Origin: a virus
DNA length: 21,213 nt
Strand: one strand, 5' to 3'
Virus record (IMG/VR): IMGVR_UViG_3300017781_000177
Coordinates: 1 to 21,213 of that record
Position 1 is the first letter of the stretch. The number at the start of each line of letters is the position of its first letter. The position numbers and the translations under genes were made by a program. Shown here piece after piece: positions 6,732 to 14,663 of this stretch. Below the pieces are notes generated by a model that was given only the letters and a program-made list of their open reading frames with translations, was not told where the DNA came from and made no database searches.

Positions 6732-8119
6732 ACTTTAAATCCATCAAATTTTTCTTTTGTGCCAAATGTATTTAGCGGTTTATCAGGACCGTTATTTTGA
6801 CCTGCATCTAATATATCATCTTGACCACCTTGTTCTACATCATATAATCTCATCTTAGCTCTATCAACACCAAGAATAAATTTCTTGTAATAACTTGGGT
6901 CATTGTAACGATTCTTTTGTTGTTTGACCATTATCTGATTTAGTTCTTCAAGTTGTTCGTTTGATACTAAAGAAATCATAAAGTCAGCAGTCGCTGGTAG
7001 ACCAAATGATTCTGAAACATCTTCAAGACCTGGATCTGAATTTGTAAAACCAGACCTTGTTGTTTGTGTTGCTGATACAACTGGTAGTTCATACTCAACT
7101 GCAAGACCACGGAGTTCTTCTGCAATTGCTTTTACATACACATAAGAATTGATTGTACCACCTGGTCTTACTCTTGATGATGAACAAATATTCAAGTAAT
7201 CAATAAATATAATATTTGGTTTAAATTGTTTCTTCATCGCCAATTCACTTAACAAGGCTCTGAAATGTAATGTTGAAGCAGCCGCCGTTGGATATTCTTT
7301 GATGATTAACTTACCTTGTGTCTTAGACCTCAACACTTTGAATTTGTTTTCGTAATCTTCTTTTGATACGGACCTAAGTTCATTCAAACTAATGTTCAAT
7401 AAGTTTGCATCAATTCTTTCTGCAATCTTTTCTTCAGCCATCTCTAAAGTAATATACAAAACATTATCACCTTGAGATAAACAAGCTGATGCCATATGAC
7501 ACATAAACAAACTTTTACCAACACCAGTACCTGCCATCAATACATTCAAAGTTTTATCTGGTAGACCACCTTTTGTAATCTTGTTCATCAAGTCAAGGTC
7601 AAACTTCGTTCTACTTTCTACTTTATGATAGAAGTCATACCTTTCGTTGTAATCGTCCATGTAATCATGACCAACGTGCCTGTCGAATGAAACACCAAGT
7701 GCATCACTCAATAGTTTTGGTATTTCACCTTTTGCTTTCTTTGTACTTTTATCATCTAGTATTGCAACCGAATCCATGATTGCATTGTAGATAGCTTTGT
7801 CTTGACAAAACTTTTCACTCTGTTCTGTAAGCCAAGTAATATCTACTTTTTCATCTTTTGTTTTTTTGAGTTCATGAAGAAGCTCTACTGATTTTGAAAC
7901 CTCATCTTCTGTGAGTTCTTTTTTCTCTGTAAAGTTAATTACAAGAGCTTCATGTGAAGGTAACTTCTCATAACGATTTACAAACTCTTGTATCTCTTTA
8001 AATACTTTTCTTTCTATTGAATCAGCAAAGTATTCTATCTGAATAAAAGGTAATACTTTCCTTGTAAATTCTTCATTGTAAACTAAGTTCTTTAGTATCG
8101 TCTGTTCTAATCTCATCAT
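6728..8119 (-). CDS. 41: Replicative DNA helicase, T4 gp41 type
   Basis: 463 residues, DnaB-family hexameric helicase that unwinds the fork 5'-3' and works with the primase and polymerase holoenzyme. The N-terminal domain (1-150) aligns with T4 gp41, and the linker VGHDYMDDY (149-157) is nearly the same as in T4. The RecA-like domain follows: NKITKGG, Walker A GTGVGKS (197-203), TLEMAEE with the likely catalytic Glu226, Walker B IIFID (303-307) and GLPATADF near 373-380. T4 gp41 is 475 aa, so this is full length. The start is ATG-ATG at 8119/8116, inside the end of uvsX (47-nt overlap). Alignment with T4 needs residues from about 4 onward, so a start after the overlap is excluded. The ribosome site is weak (GGGAAT), which suggests coupling to uvsX. 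Confidence 0.97.
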   Translation of the reverse strand: MMRLEQTILKNLVYNEEFTRKVLPFIQIEYFADSIERKVFKEIQEFVNRYEKLPSHEALVINFTEKKELTEDEVSKSVELLHELKKTKDEKVDITWLTEQSEKFCQDKAIYNAIMDSVAILDDKSTKKAKGEIPKLLSDALGVSFDRHVGHDYMDDYNERYDFYHKVESRTKFDLDLMNKITKGGLPDKTLNVLMAGTGVGKSLFMCHMASACLSQGDNVLYITLEMAEEKIAERIDANLLNISLNELRSVSKEDYENKFKVLRSKTQGKLIIKEYPTAAASTLHFRALLSELAMKKQFKPNIIFIDYLNICSSSRVRPGGTINSYVYVKAIAEELRGLAVEYELPVVSATQTTRSGFTNSDPGLEDVSESFGLPATADFMISLVSNEQLEELNQIMVKQQKNRYNDPSYYKKFILGVDRAKMRLYDVEQGGQDDILDAGQNNGPDKPLNTFGTKEKFDGFKV

Positions 8120-9137
8120 TCAATATATTCCCATAACCTATTTGATATTTTTCTTGTACAAATGTTTTAAACTGATTGTCCTCTAGTATAGGATACCAGA
8201 ATTCCTTTGTTTGTGTGGCATCTAAGCGTACTTTTGCACCAACTTCGCCCGTTTTACGGTCTATCTTTGCATACCAACCTGGTGATGGCTTCGTTACAAA
8301 CTTAGCTTCGATTGCTAAATCTAATAAACCAGAATACTTTTGCATACCACCATTAAATGATACTGTGATTGGTATTTTAGATTTCTCTTTTACATACCTA
8401 GATTTTTCTACATTGATGATAAAGTTGTAACCTTGTAAACCATCTTTACCTTTATCTTGTTGTCTACCAAGAATCCAGATTGTGTCAGCAGAGTAATAAG
8501 AACCTGTACCACCGCCAACAATGTCTTTTGGAAACATTCCAATTTCTTTATATGTGTGATTGACAACAACTAAAGGTATGTCTTTGATAGTGAGGTGAGG
8601 TGTTATCATGCGAAACAAAGACTTTATACCTTTAGCTCTTGTCATATCAGCAACTGTTTTACCTTCTATTGAATCATCAACTTCTTTCTTTGAAGCTAGA
8701 TTACCAATAGAATCTATAATAACAATTATTTTATCTTCAGCTGAAATATCTTGTAACTGATTCATTATATCAATTTTAAGTTCTTCTACACTTGTAATCG
8801 GTGTATGTAAAACTCTATTCATATCAACATCAAATGTTTCAAAGTATTTTTGTGGTGTGCCAAATTCTGAATCATAAAACAATACAATTGCATCTTTATA
8901 TTTTTTCAAGTATGAAGAGGCAAGTAACAAACCAAATGCACTCTTAAAGTGTTTTGATGGCCCTGCCAACATTGTTAAACCTGGTGTTATGCCACCATCA
9001 AGTGAACCTGAAAGGGCAACATTAATCATTGGTACTTCTGTTTGTACCATATCTTTTTGACTAAAGAATTTTGACTTAGAAAGTATTGACGATTCTTTAA
9101 TCGTAGTATTCTTTTTTAATTTGTCTAGTAAACTCAT
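8073..9137 (-). CDS. uvsX: UvsX RecA-like recombinase
   Basis: 354 residues. UvsX forms filaments on single-stranded DNA and drives strand invasion for recombination-dependent replication and repair. The Walker A region LAGPSKHFKS ends at Ser66 and has the T4-type G-P-S-K-x-F-K-S form. The block YDSEFGTP (88-95), Walker B IIVIIDSIGNL (137-147) and the DNA-loop regions with IVGGGTGSYY are all present. T4 UvsX is 391 aa, so it is slightly short, with an acidic C-terminal tail (IRTDDTKE). The ATG overlaps the stop of the upstream membrane protein as ATGA. Its last codons overlap the gp41 start in another frame. Its place immediately before gp41 matches other marine T4-like phages. Confidence 0.96.
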   Translation of the reverse strand: MSLLDKLKKNTTIKESSILSKSKFFSQKDMVQTEVPMINVALSGSLDGGITPGLTMLAGPSKHFKSAFGLLLASSYLKKYKDAIVLFYDSEFGTPQKYFETFDVDMNRVLHTPITSVEELKIDIMNQLQDISAEDKIIVIIDSIGNLASKKEVDDSIEGKTVADMTRAKGIKSLFRMITPHLTIKDIPLVVVNHTYKEIGMFPKDIVGGGTGSYYSADTIWILGRQQDKGKDGLQGYNFIINVEKSRYVKEKSKIPITVSFNGGMQKYSGLLDLAIEAKFVTKPSPGWYAKIDRKTGEVGAKVRLDATQTKEFWYPILEDNQFKTFVQEKYQIGYGNILNDEIRTDDTKELSLQ

Positions 9138-9958
9138 TTCATTCCTCTCACTTTTGCAATTTGATTTTTAGGCACCAACATTTTATCTTTATCTATAAAG
9201 AAGGATTCTAAACTAGGACTAGCTGGTAAGTCAAGCCTTTTCTTTCGATTTGCCTTCTTTACTGGTGCTGGTGGTTTTGGTTTTGTTTTATATTTTTTGT
9301 AAGATTGATTTGCAGCTATCAAAAGTAAAACTGCTAACGGGTCGAACACAAATATAATTATGAATATAACAAATCTTACGGCTTTATCTATAAACTTTGT
9401 ATCATCTTTATCATATAATAACTCGGCGATAAACATGATTGGCCCTACTTCTGCCCTTAATATATTTTCTTCTCTCAATAATGGTAATTTTTCTTTTGTA
9501 AGTTCTACTAATTGTGCTTGTGCATTTCGTATTTGTCTATCAGTTGTTCTTGCCACTTTTTCTGGGTCATCACCTGCCTGCCTATACAAGTAAGTTAATC
9601 TTTCTCTAATTAACTTTTCTCTTTGTTCTATCTGTTTCACTTGTACAGAATTTGCACCAACTATTATGTTAGATTCAATGTGAGCTCTTGAAAGAAAACC
9701 AAATATACCCATAGAAGTAATTAACATCACAAGTATAATAGCTGTGATAAAATATACTTTCATAACCAAAATAGTTTCTTTCCAGTTATTATATAACCAA
9801 GATACTGTAACTAATTTGGCAATTTCTAATACTGTACCCATTACAATAATTGGCCAAAATGAACCTGGAAAAATCTGTGCTAAACCTATAACTGAGTAGT
9901 AAGCTGCAATCGCTGATAAAGCAATTGCTGTGAGAAAAGGTAAAATGGCTTGTGTCAT
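9134..9958 (-). CDS. Four-helix membrane protein with central coiled coil
   Basis: 274 residues. Hydrophobic segments are visible at about 5-29, 35-55, 68-90 and 194-215. Between the third and fourth lies a charged helical region (about 102-170) with many E, R, Q and K residues, likely a coiled coil. The last membrane segment contains a conserved-looking FDPLAVLLLIAANQ. The tail after 220 is Lys/Pro-rich (KTKPKPPAPVKKANRKKR) and probably cytoplasmic. From memory, proteins of this type sit beside uvsX in several marine T4-like phages, without a known role. Both ends overlap neighbours as ATGA. It could anchor replication complexes at the host inner membrane or act in host takeover, but neither is shown. 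Confidence 0.75.
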   Translation of the reverse strand: MTQAILPFLTAIALSAIAAYYSVIGLAQIFPGSFWPIIVMGTVLEIAKLVTVSWLYNNWKETILVMKVYFITAIILVMLITSMGIFGFLSRAHIESNIIVGANSVQVKQIEQREKLIRERLTYLYRQAGDDPEKVARTTDRQIRNAQAQLVELTKEKLPLLREENILRAEVGPIMFIAELLYDKDDTKFIDKAVRFVIFIIIFVFDPLAVLLLIAANQSYKKYKTKPKPPAPVKKANRKKRLDLPASPSLESFFIDKDKMLVPKNQIAKVRGMK

Positions 9959-10587
9959 TTTATTTCCAATTGATACTCTTGAGAACCTATCTTACCTTTT
10001 ACATAAAAATTAAAAGCAATAGAGTATCTATCAAGATCTGATTCATTGTCTGATACAGAATGACCTAACCAAGGAGGAAAAAGATAGAGTTCATTATTTT
10101 TTGGCTTAAAACTCCATGACTTACAATTAAGTAAATTCCATTCAGTATAGTCCAAATCTAAGTGCATTGGAAAAACTGTTGTGTGATTATATTCTTTAGC
10201 AAAATGGATATCTCCTGAATTATCAGTTACATCAAAATAATATATGCCAGATAAGATACAGTTTGTATGCACATGATTTTGAGCCCAATCCCCTTTACTA
10301 TGTTTTACAACCCACGAATTTGTCATATAAAACTCAATATTAGAGTTGACTTTAAGTTCATCAAATACAAATCTATTTACATTATGTAAGATATGTTGTT
10401 TGAGTTTTTGAGTCTGTGGGTTATCTAACACATATTTATCTATTGAATAATCACCATTTTCTGAGGACATTCTTTGAAACTTAGTAGATTTTAAATAATT
10501 AATCTCTTCTTCGGTAATTGGTAAATTTTCTTTTACAAAAATTGGTGTACTAAAGAGAGGTAAAATTTTGTAATCTACTTTAGCCAA
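9955..10587 (-). CDS. 2OG-Fe(II) oxygenase-like protein (TIGR02466 type)
   Basis: 210 residues. The protein starts with KILPLFSTPIF, typical of the TIGR02466 group of 2-oxoglutarate/iron dioxygenases. The double-stranded beta-helix core shows WAQNHVHTNCILSGIYYF (His105 and His107 as iron-ligand candidates), LYLFPPWLGHSV (His176 as the distal histidine) and RYSIAFNFYVKG (Arg187 likely binding the 2-oxoglutarate carboxylate). The substrate is unknown: protein, sugar or nucleotide hydroxylation are all possible. The first codon is TTG at 10587-10585, seven bases after a GGAG. No ATG occurs before residue 40, which is too late for the fold. The start overlaps the end of the DNA polymerase gene by 8 nt, and the stop overlaps the next gene as ATGA. 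Confidence 0.8.
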   Translation of the reverse strand: MAKVDYKILPLFSTPIFVKENLPITEEEINYLKSTKFQRMSSENGDYSIDKYVLDNPQTQKLKQHILHNVNRFVFDELKVNSNIEFYMTNSWVVKHSKGDWAQNHVHTNCILSGIYYFDVTDNSGDIHFAKEYNHTTVFPMHLDLDYTEWNLLNCKSWSFKPKNNELYLFPPWLGHSVSDNESDLDRYSIAFNFYVKGKIGSQEYQLEIK

Positions 10588-13102
10588 AAAAATTCTCCAA
10601 TGAATTAGTCTTTTCTATTTCCCAGCCAATACACTCAAGTATAAATTTGATTGGTTCTATAAAACCTTTTTGAAATTGTATATCATAATCAATATACTTT
10701 TGTAAGTCAAACTCTTTTGGTATTCTTGTTGGAAAAGATATGACATTATCTTTCAATGGGTTTGGTTGTTTAACATATGTAAACTTCAACTTTTCACCAT
10801 CTTGAATCATAGGATATCTTTTATCAAGATTTAATTTTTTAACATTGTGATTGTATATCAATGCACCTCTCACATGAATTGGTGTGCCTTTTTTGTATAT
10901 TGAATTAGAATCTACATATGTTTTCATACCATTCACACCACGAGGAAAAGATATTTCTTCTGGTGGTAAATTCTTAAATTCTTCTTTGAACTTTGCAATA
11001 AATTCTTGAACTTCATCTTCACCTTTTGTAACAATAATCTTAGTAAGCTCTTTCATCTTCTCACGAATCGCATAAGGCGTTGATGATTTAATCATCTCAA
11101 GACCCATGATTTTTAATTTAGGTGTTGTATATCTAACACCTTCATTATCATATACGTTTAGAATATATCTTTTCTTGGCAGTCCAAAGACCTTTGTCTGC
11201 AAGTGCTTCTCTTTTCATTACCATCTTTTGGTCATATGCAGATACATAGTCAGCAAGATCCTTATAACTTTTATCAATAAAAGATTGAATCTTTCCATCA
11301 CATACTTTATCCATGAATTTGATTGCTTCGTCAGCTGATGGTTTTTCCTTAAATACTTTATTAACAAGACCACCAAGCCTAAGGTAAATTGAGTCTGTAT
11401 CTGAAGCAACAACATAATCTTCCTCTGTTTTAAGTAAGTCATTCATGTACCTGTTCAGTTTGTTTTCTATCCAACGAATAGATAACTGACCAGCCAAAGT
11501 AACTGCAAGTGCCTGTCTTAGGTCATAGAATCTAAAGTATTGTGAACCAAGAGCACCATAAGCAGAGTTTAGTGATACTTTCTTTGCAAGTTGTAGATTA
11601 TTCAGTTTTGATATAAGTTTTTCTAAATCTTTACTTGGTCTTTTCTCATAATCTTTTTGAGCCTGTATCATTTGTTTTTTAAACTTCTTACGATCTTCAT
11701 ACATTTCTTCCATCATCTTTGGTAAGAAACCTTGTTTATCTGTTCTAAAAAACTGGCCGTTTGGTGTGAGTGTTACACCATCTAATTTCTTTGTATCAAT
11801 CTTTTGATGCAATAAAGACTCTACATTTACTTCTTGCATAAGAACCTTTTGCATATCTTTTGTATACTCTTCACTATTCACAATAGTTTCTGGACTAATG
11901 TTATACATGATTAACAAATGTGGATATAGACTGTTCAAGTCAAATGATGCAATCCAATCGTGCATACCAACTTGAGGTTCTTTTACATAAGCACCTTCAA
12001 AGGCAGATACTTTCTTTTTGAATTTTTTTGGTGGTACAATAATCTTTTGTGGTAGTAAATGATTGTATATCAAAGAGTCCCACATTCTTGTTTGTGCAAA
12101 TACATCTTCAAAGTTTGACTTTGTATCGTAAGCCAGAGTGATTGCCATTTCAATCAACTTTAACTTATCTTCTAGTTTAATAATCAAGTCAACGTCTTTG
12201 ATATTGTAATCAATAAATTTCTGATAGTTCTCTTGGTATAGATTATGCAAACTATCATACTCATCATACGATAATTTTCTCTCACCAAGTTCTACATTGG
12301 CAATTGCATCTAACTTATATGATTCTTGAGATTTACCACCTGGTGCATACCATTTGTATAGTTCAATATAATCTAATGAGTTAACGCCAGATAAATGATA
12401 TGATATAAGTTCACGGCCATTCAATACAACTTTTCTTTCCCATATATTATTCCAAGGCGAAAGTTTTTTTGCATACTCTTCACCGAACAGCATACGAAAA
12501 CGATTGATGATATAAGGTATATCAAAGAAGTTTGTATTCCAACCAGATATAATATCAGGATAATCCGATTGCCAGTATTGTAAAAACTGTTTGCATAAAT
12601 CTTTTTCTTCAACACACTTGATGTATCTCACATTTTCTGGACAATCATAATCACCACAACCAAAGACAACTGAATTACCATTTAACTCACGAATACAAAT
12701 GGCTGTGATTGGTGCTCTCGCCTCATACGGGTCTGGAAAACCATCTTGAGAACTGACCTCTATATCAATAATAGCTATGTTGATGTTCTTAATATCCCAT
12801 TCTATTTGACCCTTGAATTGGTCAGCAATAAAAGCATATTCAAAACGATCCATACCATAAATATCAAAGTTATCTATATCTTTATACTTTCTTTGAAAGT
12901 CTTTTGCAGCTCGTATAGAATCAAATCTCATAGCATCTAAAGATTCTCCATGAATACCATGCCAATCACTTTTAGAACCTTTAGACCTGAGAAATAAACT
13001 AGGTGAATAGTCTACTTTACCTTTTACTCTCTTACCATTATTAACACCACGATAAAGTATTTTATTACCTTGACATAAAACATTCGTATAATGTTTTGAC
13101 AT
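10580..13102 (-). CDS. 43: Family-B DNA polymerase, T4 gp43 type
   Basis: 840 residues, the replicative polymerase with 3'-5' proofreading. Exo I is IDIEVSS (Asp113, Glu115), Exo II GWNTNFFDIPYI (Asp194) and Exo III YNIKDVD (Asp303). Polymerase motif A is SFDLNSLYP (Asp388), motif B KKVSLNSAYGALGSQYF (507-523) and motif C ASDTDSIYL (Asp568, Asp570). T4 gp43 is 898 aa, so this is a slightly shorter full-length enzyme without visible intron or split. The C-terminus ends LENFFG, a short aromatic tail of the kind that docks on the gp45 clamp. The ATG shares one base with the upstream TAA (TAATG), and no clear ribosome site is seen, so coupling is likely. In T4, RegA and gp43 itself repress gp43 translation. 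Confidence 0.98.
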   Translation of the reverse strand: MSKHYTNVLCQGNKILYRGVNNGKRVKGKVDYSPSLFLRSKGSKSDWHGIHGESLDAMRFDSIRAAKDFQRKYKDIDNFDIYGMDRFEYAFIADQFKGQIEWDIKNINIAIIDIEVSSQDGFPDPYEARAPITAICIRELNGNSVVFGCGDYDCPENVRYIKCVEEKDLCKQFLQYWQSDYPDIISGWNTNFFDIPYIINRFRMLFGEEYAKKLSPWNNIWERKVVLNGRELISYHLSGVNSLDYIELYKWYAPGGKSQESYKLDAIANVELGERKLSYDEYDSLHNLYQENYQKFIDYNIKDVDLIIKLEDKLKLIEMAITLAYDTKSNFEDVFAQTRMWDSLIYNHLLPQKIIVPPKKFKKKVSAFEGAYVKEPQVGMHDWIASFDLNSLYPHLLIMYNISPETIVNSEEYTKDMQKVLMQEVNVESLLHQKIDTKKLDGVTLTPNGQFFRTDKQGFLPKMMEEMYEDRKKFKKQMIQAQKDYEKRPSKDLEKLISKLNNLQLAKKVSLNSAYGALGSQYFRFYDLRQALAVTLAGQLSIRWIENKLNRYMNDLLKTEEDYVVASDTDSIYLRLGGLVNKVFKEKPSADEAIKFMDKVCDGKIQSFIDKSYKDLADYVSAYDQKMVMKREALADKGLWTAKKRYILNVYDNEGVRYTTPKLKIMGLEMIKSSTPYAIREKMKELTKIIVTKGEDEVQEFIAKFKEEFKNLPPEEISFPRGVNGMKTYVDSNSIYKKGTPIHVRGALIYNHNVKKLNLDKRYPMIQDGEKLKFTYVKQPNPLKDNVISFPTRIPKEFDLQKYIDYDIQFQKGFIEPIKFILECIGWEIEKTNSLENFFG
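10585..10598 (-). promoter_or_regulatory. Ribosome site and TTG start inside the polymerase 3' end
   Basis: GGAG (10598-10595) is followed by AATTTTT and a TTG start codon (10587-10585). These bases also encode most of the last residues of DNA polymerase, LENFFG. The site decides the start of the 2OG oxygenase gene, which lacks an early ATG. Confidence 0.65.
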
Positions 13103-13347
13103 TATACTGGTACTTTAACATCATCTGAAAAAACACCTATAGTAACCCATCTTTTTGGGAACAACATCTCACGACCACGAAAATCGTTCATGTCTTTTGT
13201 TGGGTCTTGAACATAGCCAATCACTTCAACTTTTTTGTCGAAGCTTCTACTGACCATGTCATATCTTTCGGCTCTAGGCAGCCTATACTCTGTTGCTAAT
13301 TTCTTAGCAAGTTCTTGCCTAGCATTTGGTTTCCATCTTTTTCTCAT
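13102..13347 (-). CDS. Small basic protein upstream of DNA polymerase, unknown function
   Basis: 81 residues. The N-terminal half is a basic helix (RKRWKPNARQELAKK, then RAERYDMVSRSF). The second half looks like short beta strands (KVEVIGYVQ, RWVTIGVFSDDV). Both ends overlap neighbours: ATGA at the start and TAATG with DNA polymerase at the end. It is therefore translated directly before the polymerase. Size, charge and position would fit a nucleic-acid-binding or regulatory protein, but no known family was recognised. Confidence 0.65.
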   Translation of the reverse strand: MRKRWKPNARQELAKKLATEYRLPRAERYDMVSRSFDKKVEVIGYVQDPTKDMNDFRGREMLFPKRWVTIGVFSDDVKVPV

Positions 13348-13595
13348 AATAAATCTCCCAAATCCATATTATACATCTTGTCTTTTAAAAAGTCAACTCT
13401 TTCTTCTAAAACACGAGCTGTTGTTTTTAAATGTCCAAGCCCTGTGATACCTTTTTCTTCCTCGTTCTTTATAAAAGTTCTCACTCTTTTAGCTTCACTA
13501 GATAAAACTCGAATGTAAACTAATTGTTGAGATATTTCATCTCTGTTTCTAATTTTAAATTCTATATTATTCATTGTTTCTTCGTTTATAATCAT
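13344..13595 (-). CDS. Small helical protein, unknown function
   Basis: 83 residues beginning MIINEETMNNIEF. The ATG at 13595-13593 forms an ATGA overlap with the stop of the upstream gene. A longer frame starting four codons earlier would lie inside that gene and is less likely. The protein is highly charged and almost entirely helical, with a heptad-like pattern at residues 10-45 and 55-75 separated by a Gly-rich turn (GITGLG). It is probably a two-helix coiled-coil hairpin. It has no enzymatic motif, no cysteines and no membrane segment. It lies in a cluster of three unknown genes directly before DNA polymerase. Confidence 0.65.
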   Translation of the reverse strand: MIINEETMNNIEFKIRNRDEISQQLVYIRVLSSEAKRVRTFIKNEEEKGITGLGHLKTTARVLEERVDFLKDKMYNMDLGDLL

Positions 13596-14191
13596 TCTAT
13601 TACCCAATGTCCTATTCTGTCACCACAAGGACTATCATACCATATTCCACCTTTTGGTTGAGGCAAATCTTCGTCTTTCCATACAGGATAAATCACTTTG
13701 CCTTTATGATTTCTAAAATCATCATTATATCTAAGATGAATCTCTATCACATTACTACCAATCATTTCAATATTAACCCATGGATGCCAATTCCACAAAT
13801 CATCCAACTTTTTTGGAAATGGTATCTCTCTGTCTATAAGTTCCCATTTATCAAAACGGTCAAGTCTGCCTTCTCTAGGGAATCCTAATGCTGTAGTTTT
13901 TTGTTTTCCATAATTATAGTCTACTGTAATATGTTCACCCGTAAACTTTTCACACCAAAAATATCCAGGTTCAATGTTATCACCTGGTTCTAGCCATTGT
14001 AGTCTTGCACCTTTACTCATCATTTCTAAATTCATGATAGGTCTAACTACATACTCACCTGATTCTGGTACTGTTATGCCAGCCGGCCCACATTTATGGC
14101 CAAGTTTTTTAGAAAGTATTAACTTGTCATAAACCCATAACCATTTCCAACTTAACTGTTGCCAAATATTATAATCGTTTTGAAAATCCAC
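13592..14191 (-). CDS. Conserved phage protein of unknown function
   Basis: 199 residues starting from a GTG (14191-14189) that shares a base with the TAG stop of the peptidase gene (TAGTG). No later start would keep the N-terminal block VYDKLILSKKLGHKCGPAG. No ribosome site is obvious, so it is probably translated by coupling. Conserved-looking segments include YVVRPIMNL, PGYFWCEKFTGEHITVDYNYGK, a VNIEMIGSNVIEIHLRYN strand pair (residues about 138-155) and a C-terminal CGDRIGHWVIE. The strand and loop pattern, with an acidic E-x-H near the end of the core, is vaguely like ATP-grasp enzymes, but this is a guess. From memory, similar proteins occur in marine T4-like phages without known function. 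Confidence 0.65.
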   Translation of the reverse strand: MDFQNDYNIWQQLSWKWLWVYDKLILSKKLGHKCGPAGITVPESGEYVVRPIMNLEMMSKGARLQWLEPGDNIEPGYFWCEKFTGEHITVDYNYGKQKTTALGFPREGRLDRFDKWELIDREIPFPKKLDDLWNWHPWVNIEMIGSNVIEIHLRYNDDFRNHKGKVIYPVWKDEDLPQPKGGIWYDSPCGDRIGHWVIE

Positions 14192-14655
14192 TATGCAACA
14201 AGACCGACCTTGTAAACAGTTTTACCATCTTCTTTCATAGCAGTCATAACTTTTTTTCTATTATCATCTAAGTCATGTGATACATGAACCCATCCTGAAT
14301 CAGGTATTCCTGGTGTATAAAATTCAAGTATCAATTGTCTAAACTCACAATTATCTTTTATCCACTCTGCTAAATCAGCATTTGCGACACCATTGATTTC
14401 AATGTCAGCTGCCATACCTTTACAATGGTCTGATGTTTTAGAACCACCAATAGCAGAATTTAATTCTGGGCTTCTATACCCTGAGTTTACTCTTACTGCT
14501 TTACCAAAGTGTTCTCTTACTGGTTGTAAAACACGTTCACAAAGTTGTTTTAAATTTTCAATTTCTTCTTCGCCTGGCTCATTATCAATATCTTTTCTTG
14601 TTGCTGTTTGGCTTTTCGTCATTTCTTTTAACGAAAAATTATCTGATAATTTCAT
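14191..14655 (-). CDS. M15 family peptidase, probable endolysin (D-Ala-D-Ala or L-Ala-D-Glu peptidase)
   Basis: 154 residues, zinc peptidase of the M15/VanY-like fold that cuts peptidoglycan cross-bridges. The SGYRSPELN block (58-66) is followed by the S-x-H-x-x-G-x-A-x-D motif at 75-84 (His77 and Asp84 bind zinc). The catalytic glutamate is probably Glu111 in LILEFY, and the last zinc ligand is His124 in GWVHVS. The length is that of a single catalytic domain. There is no signal peptide or cell-wall-binding domain, so export would need a holin, not seen in this window, or incorporation in the virion. The ATG is preceded by AGGAG, which overlaps the TAG stop of the upstream gene. Its position between Hsp20 and the polymerase cluster is unusual for a lysis gene but common in marine T4-like phages. 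Confidence 0.88.
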   Translation of the reverse strand: MKLSDNFSLKEMTKSQTATRKDIDNEPGEEEIENLKQLCERVLQPVREHFGKAVRVNSGYRSPELNSAIGGSKTSDHCKGMAADIEINGVANADLAEWIKDNCEFRQLILEFYTPGIPDSGWVHVSHDLDDNRKKVMTAMKEDGKTVYKVGLVA

Positions 14656-14663
14656 TTCATCTC

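Noticed and set aside
8073-8119. Frameshift or fusion between uvsX and gp41
   Set aside because: Both proteins have proper ends and starts compared with T4 homologues; overlap is the simpler explanation.
12421-12615. Minus-strand open frames inside the DNA polymerase gene (also 11218-11442)
   Set aside because: Out of frame within conserved exonuclease and polymerase motifs; composition is that of a shadow frame and no start signal is visible.
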